DNA of 12,197 nt from Anaerolineales bacterium (GCA_024763295.1 JANTFU010000040.1:1-12197); one strand, 5' to 3'; shown: positions 1 to 6,927, numbered from the stretch's first letter. Translations and numbers: made by a program. Notes: generated by a model from the letters alone, not told the origin.

Positions 1-10
1 TTCGCTCGCC

Positions 11-110
11 CTCTCTGCCCTGCGGGCATCTCCCCCCAAATGGGGGAGAATCTCCATCTCCCATCTTGGGAGAGGGACGACCTGAGCGCAGCGAAAGGTC
101 AGGGTGAGGA
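11..110. repeat. Palindromic intergenic repeat upstream of recJ
   Basis: This non-coding stretch is built of three small inverted repeats in a row. TCTCCCCC (29-36) pairs with GGGGGAGA (42-49), TCTCCC (57-62) with GGGAGA (68-73), and CCTGA (81-85) with TCAGG (99-103). None has a T-tract, so a terminator role is unlikely. It resembles the dispersed palindromic intergenic repeats that fill gaps in many environmental bacterial genomes. That resemblance is from memory, and only one copy lies in this window. It may continue beyond the left edge. Confidence 0.5.
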
Positions 111-167
111 AAGTTTCAACAACCTTTTAGGGTTTCCTTTCTTCTTCATGGCTTTTCTCTTTTCTAG

Positions 168-173
168 TATACT
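168..173 (+). promoter_or_regulatory. Putative -10 box (TATACT) for recJ, leaderless arrangement
   Basis: TATACT ends 6 nt before the recJ ATG at 180. A start site 6-7 nt after the box would fall on or next to the A of the ATG, giving a leaderless transcript. The hexamer 17 bp upstream (145-150, TTCATG) is a poor -35. No Shine-Dalgarno sequence precedes the ATG, which fits this reading. Confidence 0.45.
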
Positions 174-179
174 GACCTT

Positions 180-1865
180 ATGCAAAAACGTTGGCAAATT
201 TTCTCTGAACTGACACCTGCCGCCGATCAGGCGCTGGGTAAATTCCCTCCTGTTTTAAGACAACTCCTTTTCAATCGTGGTTACGCCACCGACGCAGAAG
301 CGCGTGCTTTTCTGCGTGCCAAACCCGATGCTGAAACTTCCCCTTGGTTACTCAAAGGCATGGATATTGCTATTCCGCGCATCTTGCAGGCGCTGGATGC
401 CGATGAACGCATCATTATTTATGGCGATTACGATGTAGACGGTGTGACCTCCTCCGCCGTACTTGCCCAAACGCTGCAAGCCTTGAACGCGGATGTGGGC
501 GTTTATATCCCCAATCGCTTCGATGAAGGCTATGGACTAAATATGGATGCACTCACCGAATTGGCGAACGCCGATACGGACTTGGTCATCACCGTCGATT
601 GTGGGATTCGCTCAATCGCAGAAGCGGAACACGCGCGCGACCTTGGGCTTGATCTCGTTATCACCGACCATCATCACCCCGGAGAGAATCTGCCACCCGC
701 GCTCGCGGTAATCAATCCCAAACAAAAAGGCGATGAATATCCCGAAAAAATGCTCGCTGGAGTCGGGATTGCCTATAAAATCGCCGCAGCGCTGCTCGAA
801 AAACGCCCCGCCTATGGACTGAGTGCCCATCATCTGCTCGATTTGGTGGCGCTCGGCACGGTTGCTGATCTTGCGCCGTTGAGCGGCGAAAATCATGCCC
901 TTGTGCGCAAAGGTTTAAAAGTGATGCGCCACGCCCAGCGCCAAGGGCTGGTTTCTCTTGCGGCGGTAGCGGGCATCAATATTCAAGAAGTGACTGCGAT
1001 GAATATCGGCTTTAGCCTCGGTCCGCGTTTGAATGCAGCAGGTAGGTTGGATTCTGCCAAGGCGGCTTACAACTTGCTCATGGAAAGCGATTTTATGGAA
1101 GCCGGTGGCATGGCGCAAGCTTTGGAAGTCCTCAATAAAGAACGCCAAGCGATTACGCGTGAAATGCAAGCCGCCGCGGAAGCCATTGCTCTGGCTGGCG
1201 GCGACGAGGAAGACACCTTTTTGCTTTTTGCGGCGTCACCGGAATTCAACGAAGGCGTGGTTGGTTTGGCTGCCTCCCGTTTGGTGGAGCAATATTATCG
1301 CCCCGCGATTGTCGGCAAAGTTGACGCAGAGACGACAGTTTGCTCTTGTCGTTCGATTCCGGAGTTTCACATTACTGAAGCGCTGGATCAATGCGCCGAT
1401 TTGCTCGTGCGGCATGGTGGGCACGCGGCGGCGGCGGGATTCACTGTCCGCAACGAGAATGTTGGGGCGTTGGTAAACCGTTTGCAGGCGATTGCAGCGG
1501 AAAAACTCGCGGGGGTAGATTTGCGTCCTGTCGTGGTAGCAGATATGGAACTTGCGCTCGATGCGCTTTCCTTTGAAATGTACGAGCATTTGCAATATCT
1601 TGAGCCGACGGGCTACGGCAATCCGTCCCCGCTCTTTGTCTCGCGTGATGTGCAAGTGAAAAGTTCTCGCACGGTGGGACGCGACCAGTCGCATCTCAAA
1701 TTGACGGTGGTTCAGAACGGCGCTATGCTGGACGCGATTGCCTTTCGTTTAGGAGATTTGAAACCAGCCTTGCCCGCTAAAGTGGATTTGCTTTATTCGT
1801 TTGAAATCAACGAGTGGCAGGGGCGCAAGTCGTTGCAGTTGAATGTGAAAGATATTCACTTTTAA
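180..1865 (+). CDS. recJ: Single-stranded-DNA-specific exonuclease RecJ
   Basis: RecJ degrades single-stranded DNA 5' to 3' in the cytoplasm, acting in recombination, mismatch and base-excision repair. The 561-residue protein has the usual family length and all expected DHH-superfamily motifs: DYDVDG at 83-88, VDCG at 139-142, the DHH signature at 163-165 and GTVAD at 226-230. These supply the metal-binding acidic and histidine residues. GPRLNAAGRL (281-290) is another RecJ hallmark. The DHHA1 domain follows, with GGHAAAAGF at 413-421, and the C-terminal part (about 450-561, with PTGYGNPSP) fits the RecJ OB-fold. The ATG at 180 is chosen because the N-terminus aligns in length with the family and a -10 box sits 6 nt upstream. 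It is monocistronic, ending at a strong terminator 28 nt downstream. No damage is visible. Confidence 0.96.
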   Translation: MQKRWQIFSELTPAADQALGKFPPVLRQLLFNRGYATDAEARAFLRAKPDAETSPWLLKGMDIAIPRILQALDADERIIIYGDYDVDGVTSSAVLAQTLQALNADVGVYIPNRFDEGYGLNMDALTELANADTDLVITVDCGIRSIAEAEHARDLGLDLVITDHHHPGENLPPALAVINPKQKGDEYPEKMLAGVGIAYKIAAALLEKRPAYGLSAHHLLDLVALGTVADLAPLSGENHALVRKGLKVMRHAQRQGLVSLAAVAGINIQEVTAMNIGFSLGPRLNAAGRLDSAKAAYNLLMESDFMEAGGMAQALEVLNKERQAITREMQAAAEAIALAGGDEEDTFLLFAASPEFNEGVVGLAASRLVEQYYRPAIVGKVDAETTVCSCRSIPEFHITEALDQCADLLVRHGGHAAAAGFTVRNENVGALVNRLQAIAAEKLAGVDLRPVVVADMELALDALSFEMYEHLQYLEPTGYGNPSPLFVSRDVQVKSSRTVGRDQSHLKLTVVQNGAMLDAIAFRLGDLKPALPAKVDLLYSFEINEWQGRKSLQLNVKDIHF

Positions 1866-1892
1866 TGTGACGCAACATTTATGTTGTGATTT

Positions 1893-1931
1893 AAGACACC
1901 GCGTGCTTTCAAAGCACGCGGTGTCTTTTTT
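1893..1931 (+). terminator. Intrinsic terminator after recJ
   Basis: A 14-bp perfect stem (arms 1893-1906 and 1914-1927) with a 7-nt loop TTTCAAA runs directly into a T-run at 1926-1931. It is GC-rich in the middle. The left arm starts with AAGA, so transcription from the other strand could also stop here weakly. Confidence 0.9.
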
Positions 1932-1969
1932 ATGATATTCGTCATTATCCTTTATATGCTGAATAACCG

Positions 1970-1998
1970 TTGGTTTGGATTGTGTTTTTCTGTATATT
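1970..1998 (+). promoter_or_regulatory. Putative promoter of the Lrp-type regulator gene
   Basis: TTGGTT (1970-1975), a 17-bp spacer and TATATT (1993-1998) form a plausible sigma-70 type promoter. The box ends 7 nt before the ATG at 2006, so the predicted transcript begins at or within a base of the start codon. No Shine-Dalgarno sequence is present. Confidence 0.55.
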
Positions 1999-2005
1999 AT
2001 TTAGC

Positions 2006-2464
2006 ATGATGGACAATGTAGATAAGATTATTCTGCAAGCCTTGCAAGAGAATGCGCGTATCAGCAACGCGGACTTGGCGCGCAAAGCCGAGCTTTCACC
2101 TTCAGCGATTTTGACGCGCGTCAAGCGTCTCGAAGAACAGGGGTATATCGATGCGTATGCGGCGCGGCTGAATCGCCAATTGCTGGGCTACGATATGCTT
2201 TCTTTTGTGAGCGTGACCTTGCAACGCCATGAGATTTCACAGGTTTCGGAGTTTGACGAGGCAATTAGACAAATTCCCGAAGTTTTGGAGTGTCACCATG
2301 TGACGGGGGACTACGACTATTTGCTGAAGGTGATTGCCAAGAACACGGCAGACCTTGAGCAGTTTTTGATCCATGTCTTGACCCCGATTAAGGGTGTTTC
2401 CCGTATTCATACCAGCGTTGTCTTGAGTGAAGTCAAAGCCTCATCAACGCTGCCGATTTCATAA
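2006..2464 (+). CDS. Lrp/AsnC family transcriptional regulator
   Basis: This is a 152-residue protein with the standard Lrp/AsnC build. An N-terminal winged helix-turn-helix (about residues 4-60, with ISNADLARKAELSPSAILTRVKRLEEQG) is followed by a RAM/AsnC ligand-sensing domain (about 68-145, with VTGDYDYLLKV, whose GDYD turn is conserved in the family). Such proteins form octamers or similar assemblies, bind amino acids and control amino-acid metabolism genes. The frame is open upstream to a TTG at 1970, but that codon overlaps the -35 element and the extra residues look hydrophobic and random. The ATG pair at 2006/2009 matches the family N-terminus. It precedes iorA by 124 nt on the same strand, so control of iorAB is a reasonable inference. 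The effector cannot be read from sequence. Confidence 0.92.
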   Translation: MMDNVDKIILQALQENARISNADLARKAELSPSAILTRVKRLEEQGYIDAYAARLNRQLLGYDMLSFVSVTLQRHEISQVSEFDEAIRQIPEVLECHHVTGDYDYLLKVIAKNTADLEQFLIHVLTPIKGVSRIHTSVVLSEVKASSTLPIS

Positions 2465-2477
2465 GCGGAGAGAAGTG

Positions 2478-2532
2478 AAACGTGAAGCGTAAAACGTGTT
2501 GCGTGAAGAATCACGTTTTACGCTTCACGTTT
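2478..2532. repeat. 21-bp perfect inverted repeat between lrp-type gene and iorA
   Basis: Arms 2478-2498 and 2512-2532 are perfectly complementary over 21 bp around a 13-nt loop (2499-2511). The arms are built from short repeated units: CGTGAAG, CGTAAAA and CGTGTTG, with CGTGAAG again inside the loop. It is followed by TTTT then AGAAAA, which is too short for a convincing terminator. It could be a dispersed palindromic repeat, an operator for a dimeric regulator, or an mRNA stem that stabilises or attenuates. It lies 56 nt before the iorA start. Confidence 0.8.
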
Positions 2533-2588
2533 TAGAAAATTCATCTTTCATCTCTGCTAAATCAACTATTTCAACAGGAGTTCTCTTT

Positions 2589-4499
2589 ATGGCTATGCCT
2601 GCAATAACTGAAGAAGAAAAACTTGTCAAACGCTTCCTTTCCGGCAACGAAGCGTTGGCGCGCGGCGCATGGGAAGCCGGTGTCGAGGTCGCTTCCGGCT
2701 ATCCGGGCACGCCCAGCACCGAAATTCTCGAAAATCTCGCCAAGATGCCCGGCGTTTATGCCGAGTGGGCGCCGAATGAAAAAGTTGCCCTCGATGTCGC
2801 CATCGGCGCAGCCTATGCGGGCAAACGCGCCCTCGCCACGATGAAACACGTCGGCGTGAATGTGGCGGCTGATTCGCTTTTTTACGCCGCTTTTACCGGC
2901 ATGGAAGCGGGCTTGGTGATTGTCTCGGCGGACGACCCTTCGATGCACTCTTCGCAAAACGAGCAGGATAACCGCAACTATGCCAAATTTGCGCGTATTC
3001 CCTGCCTCGACCCTGCCGATAGTCAGGAAGCCAAAGATATGATGCTGGCGGGTTTTGAAATCAGCGAAAAATTTGATACGCCCGTTCTGCTGCGCCCGAC
3101 CACGCGCGTTTGCCATACCAGCGCGCTTGTCGAAGCCAGCCCCGACCGCTATCAAACCCCCAAACCGGGCAAATATCCGCGCAATCATGCCAAATATGTG
3201 ATGGTGCCTGCCAACGCGAAGCATCGCCATCCGGCAGCGGAGGCACGTCTCGAAAAGTTGGCGGCGTATGCCGAAGAATGTCCGCTCAACCGTGTGGAGA
3301 TGCGCGGCACCGAGCTGGGCATCATCGCCAACGGCATCGCCTATCAATATGCCCGCGAGGTCTTCCCCGAAGCCAGCGTGCTGAAGCTCGGCATGTCTTA
3401 TCCGCTGCCGCAGCATAAAATCCGTGATTTCGCGGCGCAGGTGGATAAAGTTATTGTGCTCGAGGAACTCGATCCTTTCATCGAAGAACAGGTTTTGTTG
3501 ATGGGGATTGAGTTGTATAAACCGGATGACTGGGAAGGCGGCGTTTATCCGCATTTCAAGTCGATTTTCCCGCTGACGGGCGAACTGAACCCGAAGATTG
3601 TGCGGACGCACGCCCTTCGGGCTGGGTTGCTGCCCGAGGATACCGCTGTCCAACCCGAGGTCGCGTCCGCTCCGGCTGCGGGGATTTCGCTCCCTGTCAT
3701 TTTGGCGGAAGATTTGCCAAATCGACCTCCCGTGCTTTGTCCGGGATGTCCGCATCGCAGCACCTTCTACATCCTGCATAAATTAAAACGCCCGATCAAT
3801 GGCGATATTGGCTGTTATACCCTCGGCGTGGTGCCGCCCCTGAGCGCGATGGACACTTGCGGCTGCATGGGCGCGAGTACGGGCGTGGCGCATGGCGGCT
3901 ATATGGCGGGCGATAGCGAGCGGCATATTGCCGTCATCGGCGATTCGACCTTTTTCCATACCGGCATTCAGGCGTTGATGAACGTCGCGTATAACCAATC
4001 AAATGTGATTACGATTATCATGGATAACCGCATCACGAGCATGACCGGACAGCAGGAAAATCCCGCCTCGGGGATGACGCTGCAAGGCAAAGCGGCGCAT
4101 GAAGTGGATATTGAAGCGTTGGTGCGTGCGCTGGGCATCAAGCGTGTGAAGCGCGTGGAAGCCTACGACGTGGACGCAATCGAAAGCACGCTCAAAGAGT
4201 GGCTAAAAATTGACGAGCCTGCCGTGCTGATTACCGACCACGCTTGCGCCTTGCTGCCCGAAGAGCGGAAGAAATATCTGCCCTTGGAGGTGGTCGAGGA
4301 TGATTGCAACGGCTGTACGCTTTGTTTCCGCATCGGCTGTCCGGCGATTATCAAGTCGGATAAGCTGGACGAGAAAACGCAGCGTCCGCTGGCGGAGATC
4401 GATCCGTTGCTGTGTACGGGCTGTGAAATTTGTGCCCAAGTTTGTCCGCGTGATGCGATTTTGTTCCGCGACCAGATGGTTGAGTTGAAGATGCAATAA
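2589..4499 (+). CDS. iorA: Indolepyruvate:ferredoxin oxidoreductase, alpha subunit
   Basis: IorA with IorB oxidatively decarboxylates aryl pyruvates (indolepyruvate, phenylpyruvate) to aryl-acetyl-CoA, reducing ferredoxin; it works in fermentation of aromatic amino acids. The 636 residues show the full domain order. The N-terminal pyrimidine-type domain carries the family signature GYPGTPSTEI (37-46). A middle domain follows, then CPGCPHR (384-390). The thiamine-diphosphate domain has GDS (451-453) with the distal DN (479-480). The C-terminal ferredoxin domain has two clusters: C573, C576, C579, C584 and C609, C612, C615, C619. The frame is open from 2496, but the chosen ATG at 2589 has AGGAG at 2576-2580, 8 nt upstream; the upstream extension would run through the palindrome. 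iorB follows after a 219-nt gap with an inverted-repeat element. The enzyme is oxygen-sensitive in known cases, which supports an anaerobic host. Confidence 0.96.
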   Translation: MAMPAITEEEKLVKRFLSGNEALARGAWEAGVEVASGYPGTPSTEILENLAKMPGVYAEWAPNEKVALDVAIGAAYAGKRALATMKHVGVNVAADSLFYAAFTGMEAGLVIVSADDPSMHSSQNEQDNRNYAKFARIPCLDPADSQEAKDMMLAGFEISEKFDTPVLLRPTTRVCHTSALVEASPDRYQTPKPGKYPRNHAKYVMVPANAKHRHPAAEARLEKLAAYAEECPLNRVEMRGTELGIIANGIAYQYAREVFPEASVLKLGMSYPLPQHKIRDFAAQVDKVIVLEELDPFIEEQVLLMGIELYKPDDWEGGVYPHFKSIFPLTGELNPKIVRTHALRAGLLPEDTAVQPEVASAPAAGISLPVILAEDLPNRPPVLCPGCPHRSTFYILHKLKRPINGDIGCYTLGVVPPLSAMDTCGCMGASTGVAHGGYMAGDSERHIAVIGDSTFFHTGIQALMNVAYNQSNVITIIMDNRITSMTGQQENPASGMTLQGKAAHEVDIEALVRALGIKRVKRVEAYDVDAIESTLKEWLKIDEPAVLITDHACALLPEERKKYLPLEVVEDDCNGCTLCFRIGCPAIIKSDKLDEKTQRPLAEIDPLLCTGCEICAQVCPRDAILFRDQMVELKMQ

Positions 4500-4503
4500 T
4501 GAT

Positions 4504-4708
4504 GCACACAAAGGCACGGAGAACACAAAAAAAACGGTGATGGCAAATTTTGACTGATTTCATCTGCTCTAGCCGCCGTCCTCGGCGGCGCTTTATGAGA
4601 GAACCCTGCGCCGAGGACGGCACAGGGAGCTATTTGCCAAAAAAATTTATCAGTCAAATTTGACCACTACCAGAAAAACTTTGTGACCTTTGTGCCTTCG
4701 TGGTGAGA
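4504..4708. repeat. Nested palindromic element between iorA and iorB
   Basis: The gap is one large imperfect palindrome with three nested pairs of arms. The outer arms (about 4505-4530 and 4679-4705) share a GGCAC-rich sequence at roughly 20 of 26 positions. The middle arms are about 4541-4558 and 4649-4664, with TTTGACTGAT (4549-4558) exactly complementary to ATCAGTCAAA (4649-4658). The inner arms are 13 bp perfect (4575-4587 and 4609-4621). The inner left arm also folds alone, since GCCGCCG (4572-4578) pairs with CGGCGGC (4583-4589). There is no open frame of note. It looks like a MITE-like or composite intergenic repeat, possibly one repeat inserted into another. Target-site duplications were not evident. 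Confidence 0.7.
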
Positions 4709-4718
4709 CGAGGTTTCT

Positions 4719-5303
4719 ATGAATAAAATACGTTTTCTTTTGGTTGGCGTTGGCGGGCAGGGCACGATCCTTGCCAGTAACGTACTCGCAGAGTTGGGTA
4801 TTGAACTCGGCTACGATACGAAGAAAGCCGAAGTACACGGCATGTCACAGCGCGGCGGGAGCGTGGTCTCGCATGTCAGTTGGGGAGAGCAGGTTTTCTC
4901 GCCGATCATTCCCGAAGGTGAAGCGGATGTGCTGATTGCCTTCGAGAAACTTGAAGCGATGCGCTTTGCGAGCGGCATCCGTCCGGGCGCGATGGTGTTG
5001 ATTAATGATTACGAGATTATTCCCGTTACGGTCAGTTCGGGCGGCGGACAATATCCAAATGTAGATGAAGTACGCGGCACCTTCAAACCGCTCACCGACA
5101 AGGTTTTTTGCGTCAAAGGTGTTGAGATTGCGGAAGAACTGGGCAACGCGAAAGCGGCGAATGTGGTGTTGCTTGGCGCGCTCTCCAAGATTTTGGGCCA
5201 CGATGCCGAACCCTGGCTGAAGGTCATCGAGGGGCGCGTGCCGCCGAAGTTTATTGAGTTAAATCGCAAGGCGTTTCAGGCGGGACGGGATGCGGTGAAG
5301 TAA
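4719..5303 (+). CDS. iorB: Indolepyruvate:ferredoxin oxidoreductase, beta subunit
   Basis: IorB is the gamma-type subunit of the 2-oxoacid:ferredoxin oxidoreductase family and partners IorA in CoA-dependent oxidation of aryl pyruvates. The 194-residue length is typical. GVGGQG (10-15) near the N-terminus and HGMSQRGGSV (40-49) are the recognised motifs of this family. PEGEADVLIAFEKLEA (65-80) also fits. The ATG at 4719 has CGAGG ending 5 nt upstream. This ribosome site lies just outside the palindromic element, so translation can start independently of iorA although the gap is 219 nt. Separation of the two subunits by a repeat is unusual because they are normally needed in equal amounts. A clear terminator follows. 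Confidence 0.94.
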   Translation: MNKIRFLLVGVGGQGTILASNVLAELGIELGYDTKKAEVHGMSQRGGSVVSHVSWGEQVFSPIIPEGEADVLIAFEKLEAMRFASGIRPGAMVLINDYEIIPVTVSSGGGQYPNVDEVRGTFKPLTDKVFCVKGVEIAEELGNAKAANVVLLGALSKILGHDAEPWLKVIEGRVPPKFIELNRKAFQAGRDAVK

Positions 5304-5340
5304 GCGCAAAAACCCGCTGACCTGTGTGAAGTTTTGAATC

Positions 5341-5371
5341 AAAAACGTCCCTGTCTGAAGGGACGTTTTTT
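5341..5371. terminator. Bidirectional terminator between iorB and tRNA-Thr
   Basis: Arms 5341-5351 and 5360-5370 form an 11-bp perfect stem (AAAAACGTCCC) with an 8-nt loop. On the + strand it ends in six T (5366-5371), stopping iorB. On the - strand it ends in five T, 24 nt past the tRNA 3' end, stopping the tRNA transcript. Confidence 0.88.
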
Positions 5372-5393
5372 CTTTGGGGGAGTATACTTGTTG

Positions 5394-5466
5394 AGCCAAC
5401 AGTGGGATTCGAACCCACGACCTGGCGCTTACGAAGCGTCTGCTCTACCAGCTGAGCTATGTTGGC
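5394..5466 (-). tRNA. tRNA-Thr, anticodon CGT
   Basis: The minus strand folds into a complete 73-nt cloverleaf. The acceptor GCCAACA pairs with TGTTGGC, the D stem is GCTC/GAGC, and the T arm is GTGGG-TTCGAAT-CCCAC. The anticodon loop TTCGTAA places CGT at 5433-5431, which reads ACG (Thr). The anticodon stem GACGC/GCGCC has one A-C mismatch at pair 28-42. The discriminator is T (U) and CCA is not encoded (CAA follows), so CCA must be added enzymatically. It has its own promoter upstream and a terminator downstream. Confidence 0.95.
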
Positions 5467-5484
5467 TTGTTTTACAGCGGCAGG

Positions 5485-5513
5485 ATTATACCAAAGGCTT
5501 AGGTAACTGCCAA
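5485..5513 (-). promoter_or_regulatory. Promoter of tRNA-Thr
   Basis: On the minus strand TTGGCA (5513-5508), a 17-bp spacer and a perfect TATAAT (5490-5485) make the closest consensus promoter in the window. Transcription would start near 5478, about 12 nt before the mature tRNA 5' end. Confidence 0.85.
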
Positions 5514-5533
5514 GAAAATTCCAACTCAAATTT

Positions 5534-5599
5534 GCCATGTAGTAAGGACTTCAGTCCTTGCCTTTGCGCAACGGACGACTGAAGCCGTTGCTACATGGC
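5534..5599. repeat. Palindromic repeat ahead of the glycosyltransferase
   Basis: A 66-bp imperfect palindrome whose ends are perfect 9-bp arms, GCCATGTAG (5534-5542) and CTACATGGC (5591-5599). The inner halves also match with small gaps: both contain CTTCAGTC or its complement. Each half can also fold alone, AAGGACT/AGTCCTT at 5544-5559 and CAACGG/CCGTTG at 5569-5590. Six T follow at 5601-5606, so it could end transcription just 10 nt before the glycosyltransferase start. It may be a dispersed repeat that also acts as a terminator or attenuator. Confidence 0.7.
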
Positions 5600-5616
5600 T
5601 TTTTTCAAAGGAAACT

Positions 5617-6864
5617 ATGCTACGAATTGCCATGCTTTCATACCACACTTGCCCGCTCGCCACGTTAGGCGGCAAGGATACCGGCGGGATGAACGTCTAC
5701 GTCCGCGACTTGACGATGCAGCTTGGGCGCATGGGCGTACATGTGGATGTTTTTACGCGCTCACAGGATGAGCATGTGCCGCACGTTTTACATGATTTGG
5801 GATTTGGGAACCGCGTTGTCCACATCCCGGCAGGGGCGGAGCATCCGCTCCCGAAGTTGGGCTTGGTGGAGCATATCCCTAAATTTGTTGCCGGTATTCA
5901 GGCTTTTGCCGCTGAAAAAGGCATCCGGTACGATTTGATTCATTCGCATTATTGGATGTCGGGTATCGCTGCGGCGATGCTCAAGGATGCGTGGGGCATA
6001 CCGATTGTCCACATGTTCCATACTTTGGGGGCGATGAAAAATCGGATCGCGCGTCATGCCGAGGAGCGGGAGGGGCAGTACCGTGTCGATGGTGAGAAGC
6101 AAGTTCTCGCACGCGCGGATCGGGTGATTGTCGCTACGCCTGCGGAGCGATCCCAGCTTCAATTTTTGTATCAAGCTGATGCGCGGCAGATGGTCATCAT
6201 CCCGCCGGGCGTGGATACGAGTCGCTTTTATCCCATTCCGCAAGATGAAGCGCGCGCCTATATTGGCGTCTCGCCCGATGATTGTATGGCGCTTTTTGTG
6301 GGGCGGATCGAGCCGCTGAAGGGAATCGATTCGCTGATGAAGGCGGTTGCGATTTTGGGGATGCACGATGCTGCACATCCCTTTTATGTAGCGATCATTG
6401 GCGGCGACCCGGATGCCGCGCCGGAGGAGATGACGGAAGAGATGGCGCGTTTGCAGGGCTTGTGTGATGATCTTTGTTTGGGGCAAATGGCGCTTTTTTT
6501 AGGCAAGCGCGCACAGGATACGTTGCCCTACTATTATTCGGCGGCGGAAGTGTTGGTGATGCCGTCGCATTACGAGTCCTTTGGGATGGTGGCATTGGAG
6601 GCAATGGCGTGTGGTACGCCGGTAATCGCTTCGCAAGTGGGGGGATTGGCGTATTTGGTCAGGGATGGCGAGACGGGCTACCATGTCCCGTATGACTCGC
6701 CGGATGTCTTGGCTGAAAAGTTGGGGGCGTTGCTAGGGGATGAGGCGCTGCGTAAGAGAATGGGTGAACAGGCGGCGAGTTATGCACGCGAATATAGCTG
6801 GGAGAAGGTCGCAGAAAGAATTGTGAAGGTCTACAACGAGGAAATAAAAAAAGAGCGAGCTTGA
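5617..6864 (+). CDS. GT4-family glycosyltransferase, MshA/sucrose-phosphate-synthase-like
   Basis: A 415-residue GT-B fold glycosyltransferase of family 4. The N-terminal Rossmann half has GGMNVYV (23-29), the loop typical of the MshA and sucrose-phosphate synthase group, and HSHYW (109-113). The C-terminal nucleotide-sugar half has VGRIEPLKG (228-236) and the E-x7-E element in PSHYESFGMVALEAMACGTP (316-335; E320 and E328). Likely products are a glycosylated small molecule, sucrose-type osmolyte or lipid-linked sugar; the acceptor cannot be read from sequence. There is no signal peptide or membrane segment, so it is cytosolic. The ATG at 5617 has AAAGGA ending 5 nt upstream. It stands alone, between a tRNA on the other strand and a convergent operon, so context gives no hint of pathway. 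The last codons form part of its terminator. Confidence 0.88.
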   Translation: MLRIAMLSYHTCPLATLGGKDTGGMNVYVRDLTMQLGRMGVHVDVFTRSQDEHVPHVLHDLGFGNRVVHIPAGAEHPLPKLGLVEHIPKFVAGIQAFAAEKGIRYDLIHSHYWMSGIAAAMLKDAWGIPIVHMFHTLGAMKNRIARHAEEREGQYRVDGEKQVLARADRVIVATPAERSQLQFLYQADARQMVIIPPGVDTSRFYPIPQDEARAYIGVSPDDCMALFVGRIEPLKGIDSLMKAVAILGMHDAAHPFYVAIIGGDPDAAPEEMTEEMARLQGLCDDLCLGQMALFLGKRAQDTLPYYYSAAEVLVMPSHYESFGMVALEAMACGTPVIASQVGGLAYLVRDGETGYHVPYDSPDVLAEKLGALLGDEALRKRMGEQAASYAREYSWEKVAERIVKVYNEEIKKERA

Positions 6865-6878
6865 TGCTCGCTCTTTTT
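6848..6878. terminator. Bidirectional terminator overlapping the glycosyltransferase stop
   Basis: Arms 6848-6860 and 6866-6878 form a 13-bp perfect stem (AAAAAGAGCGAGC) with a 5-nt loop. The TGA stop codon of the glycosyltransferase (6862-6864) lies in the loop, so the left arm encodes its last residues. T-runs exist on both strands, so it can also stop the convergent NYN/membrane-protein operon. Confidence 0.9.
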
Positions 6879-6927
6879 CTGTCGTTTTTTAGAAGCTACT
6901 TGAAAATTCTTTTCAATCGCTAATCTG

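Noticed and set aside
2496..2588. Alternative upstream start for iorA adding 31 residues
   Set aside because: The extension is encoded by the palindrome, has no ribosome site, and is not expected in the family. AGGAG before 2589 decides the start.
2571..3779. Long (402-codon) open frame on the minus strand opposite iorA
   Set aside because: It is a mirror of the strongly supported iorA frame, has Arg/His-rich composition without any known domain, and lacks a ribosome site. It reflects codon bias of iorA.
4504..4708. Riboswitch in the iorA-iorB gap
   Set aside because: The structure is a symmetrical palindrome at DNA level and no known aptamer consensus was recognised, so a repeat element is the simpler reading.
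5334..5582. Short plus-strand frame across the terminator and tRNA gene (82 codons)
   Set aside because: It translates through the tRNA and terminator; the product text matches typical spurious tRNA-derived frames.
5788..6486. 232-codon open frame on the minus strand opposite the glycosyltransferase
   Set aside because: Arg/His/Ile-rich with no domain signature, fully inside a conserved GT4 gene.
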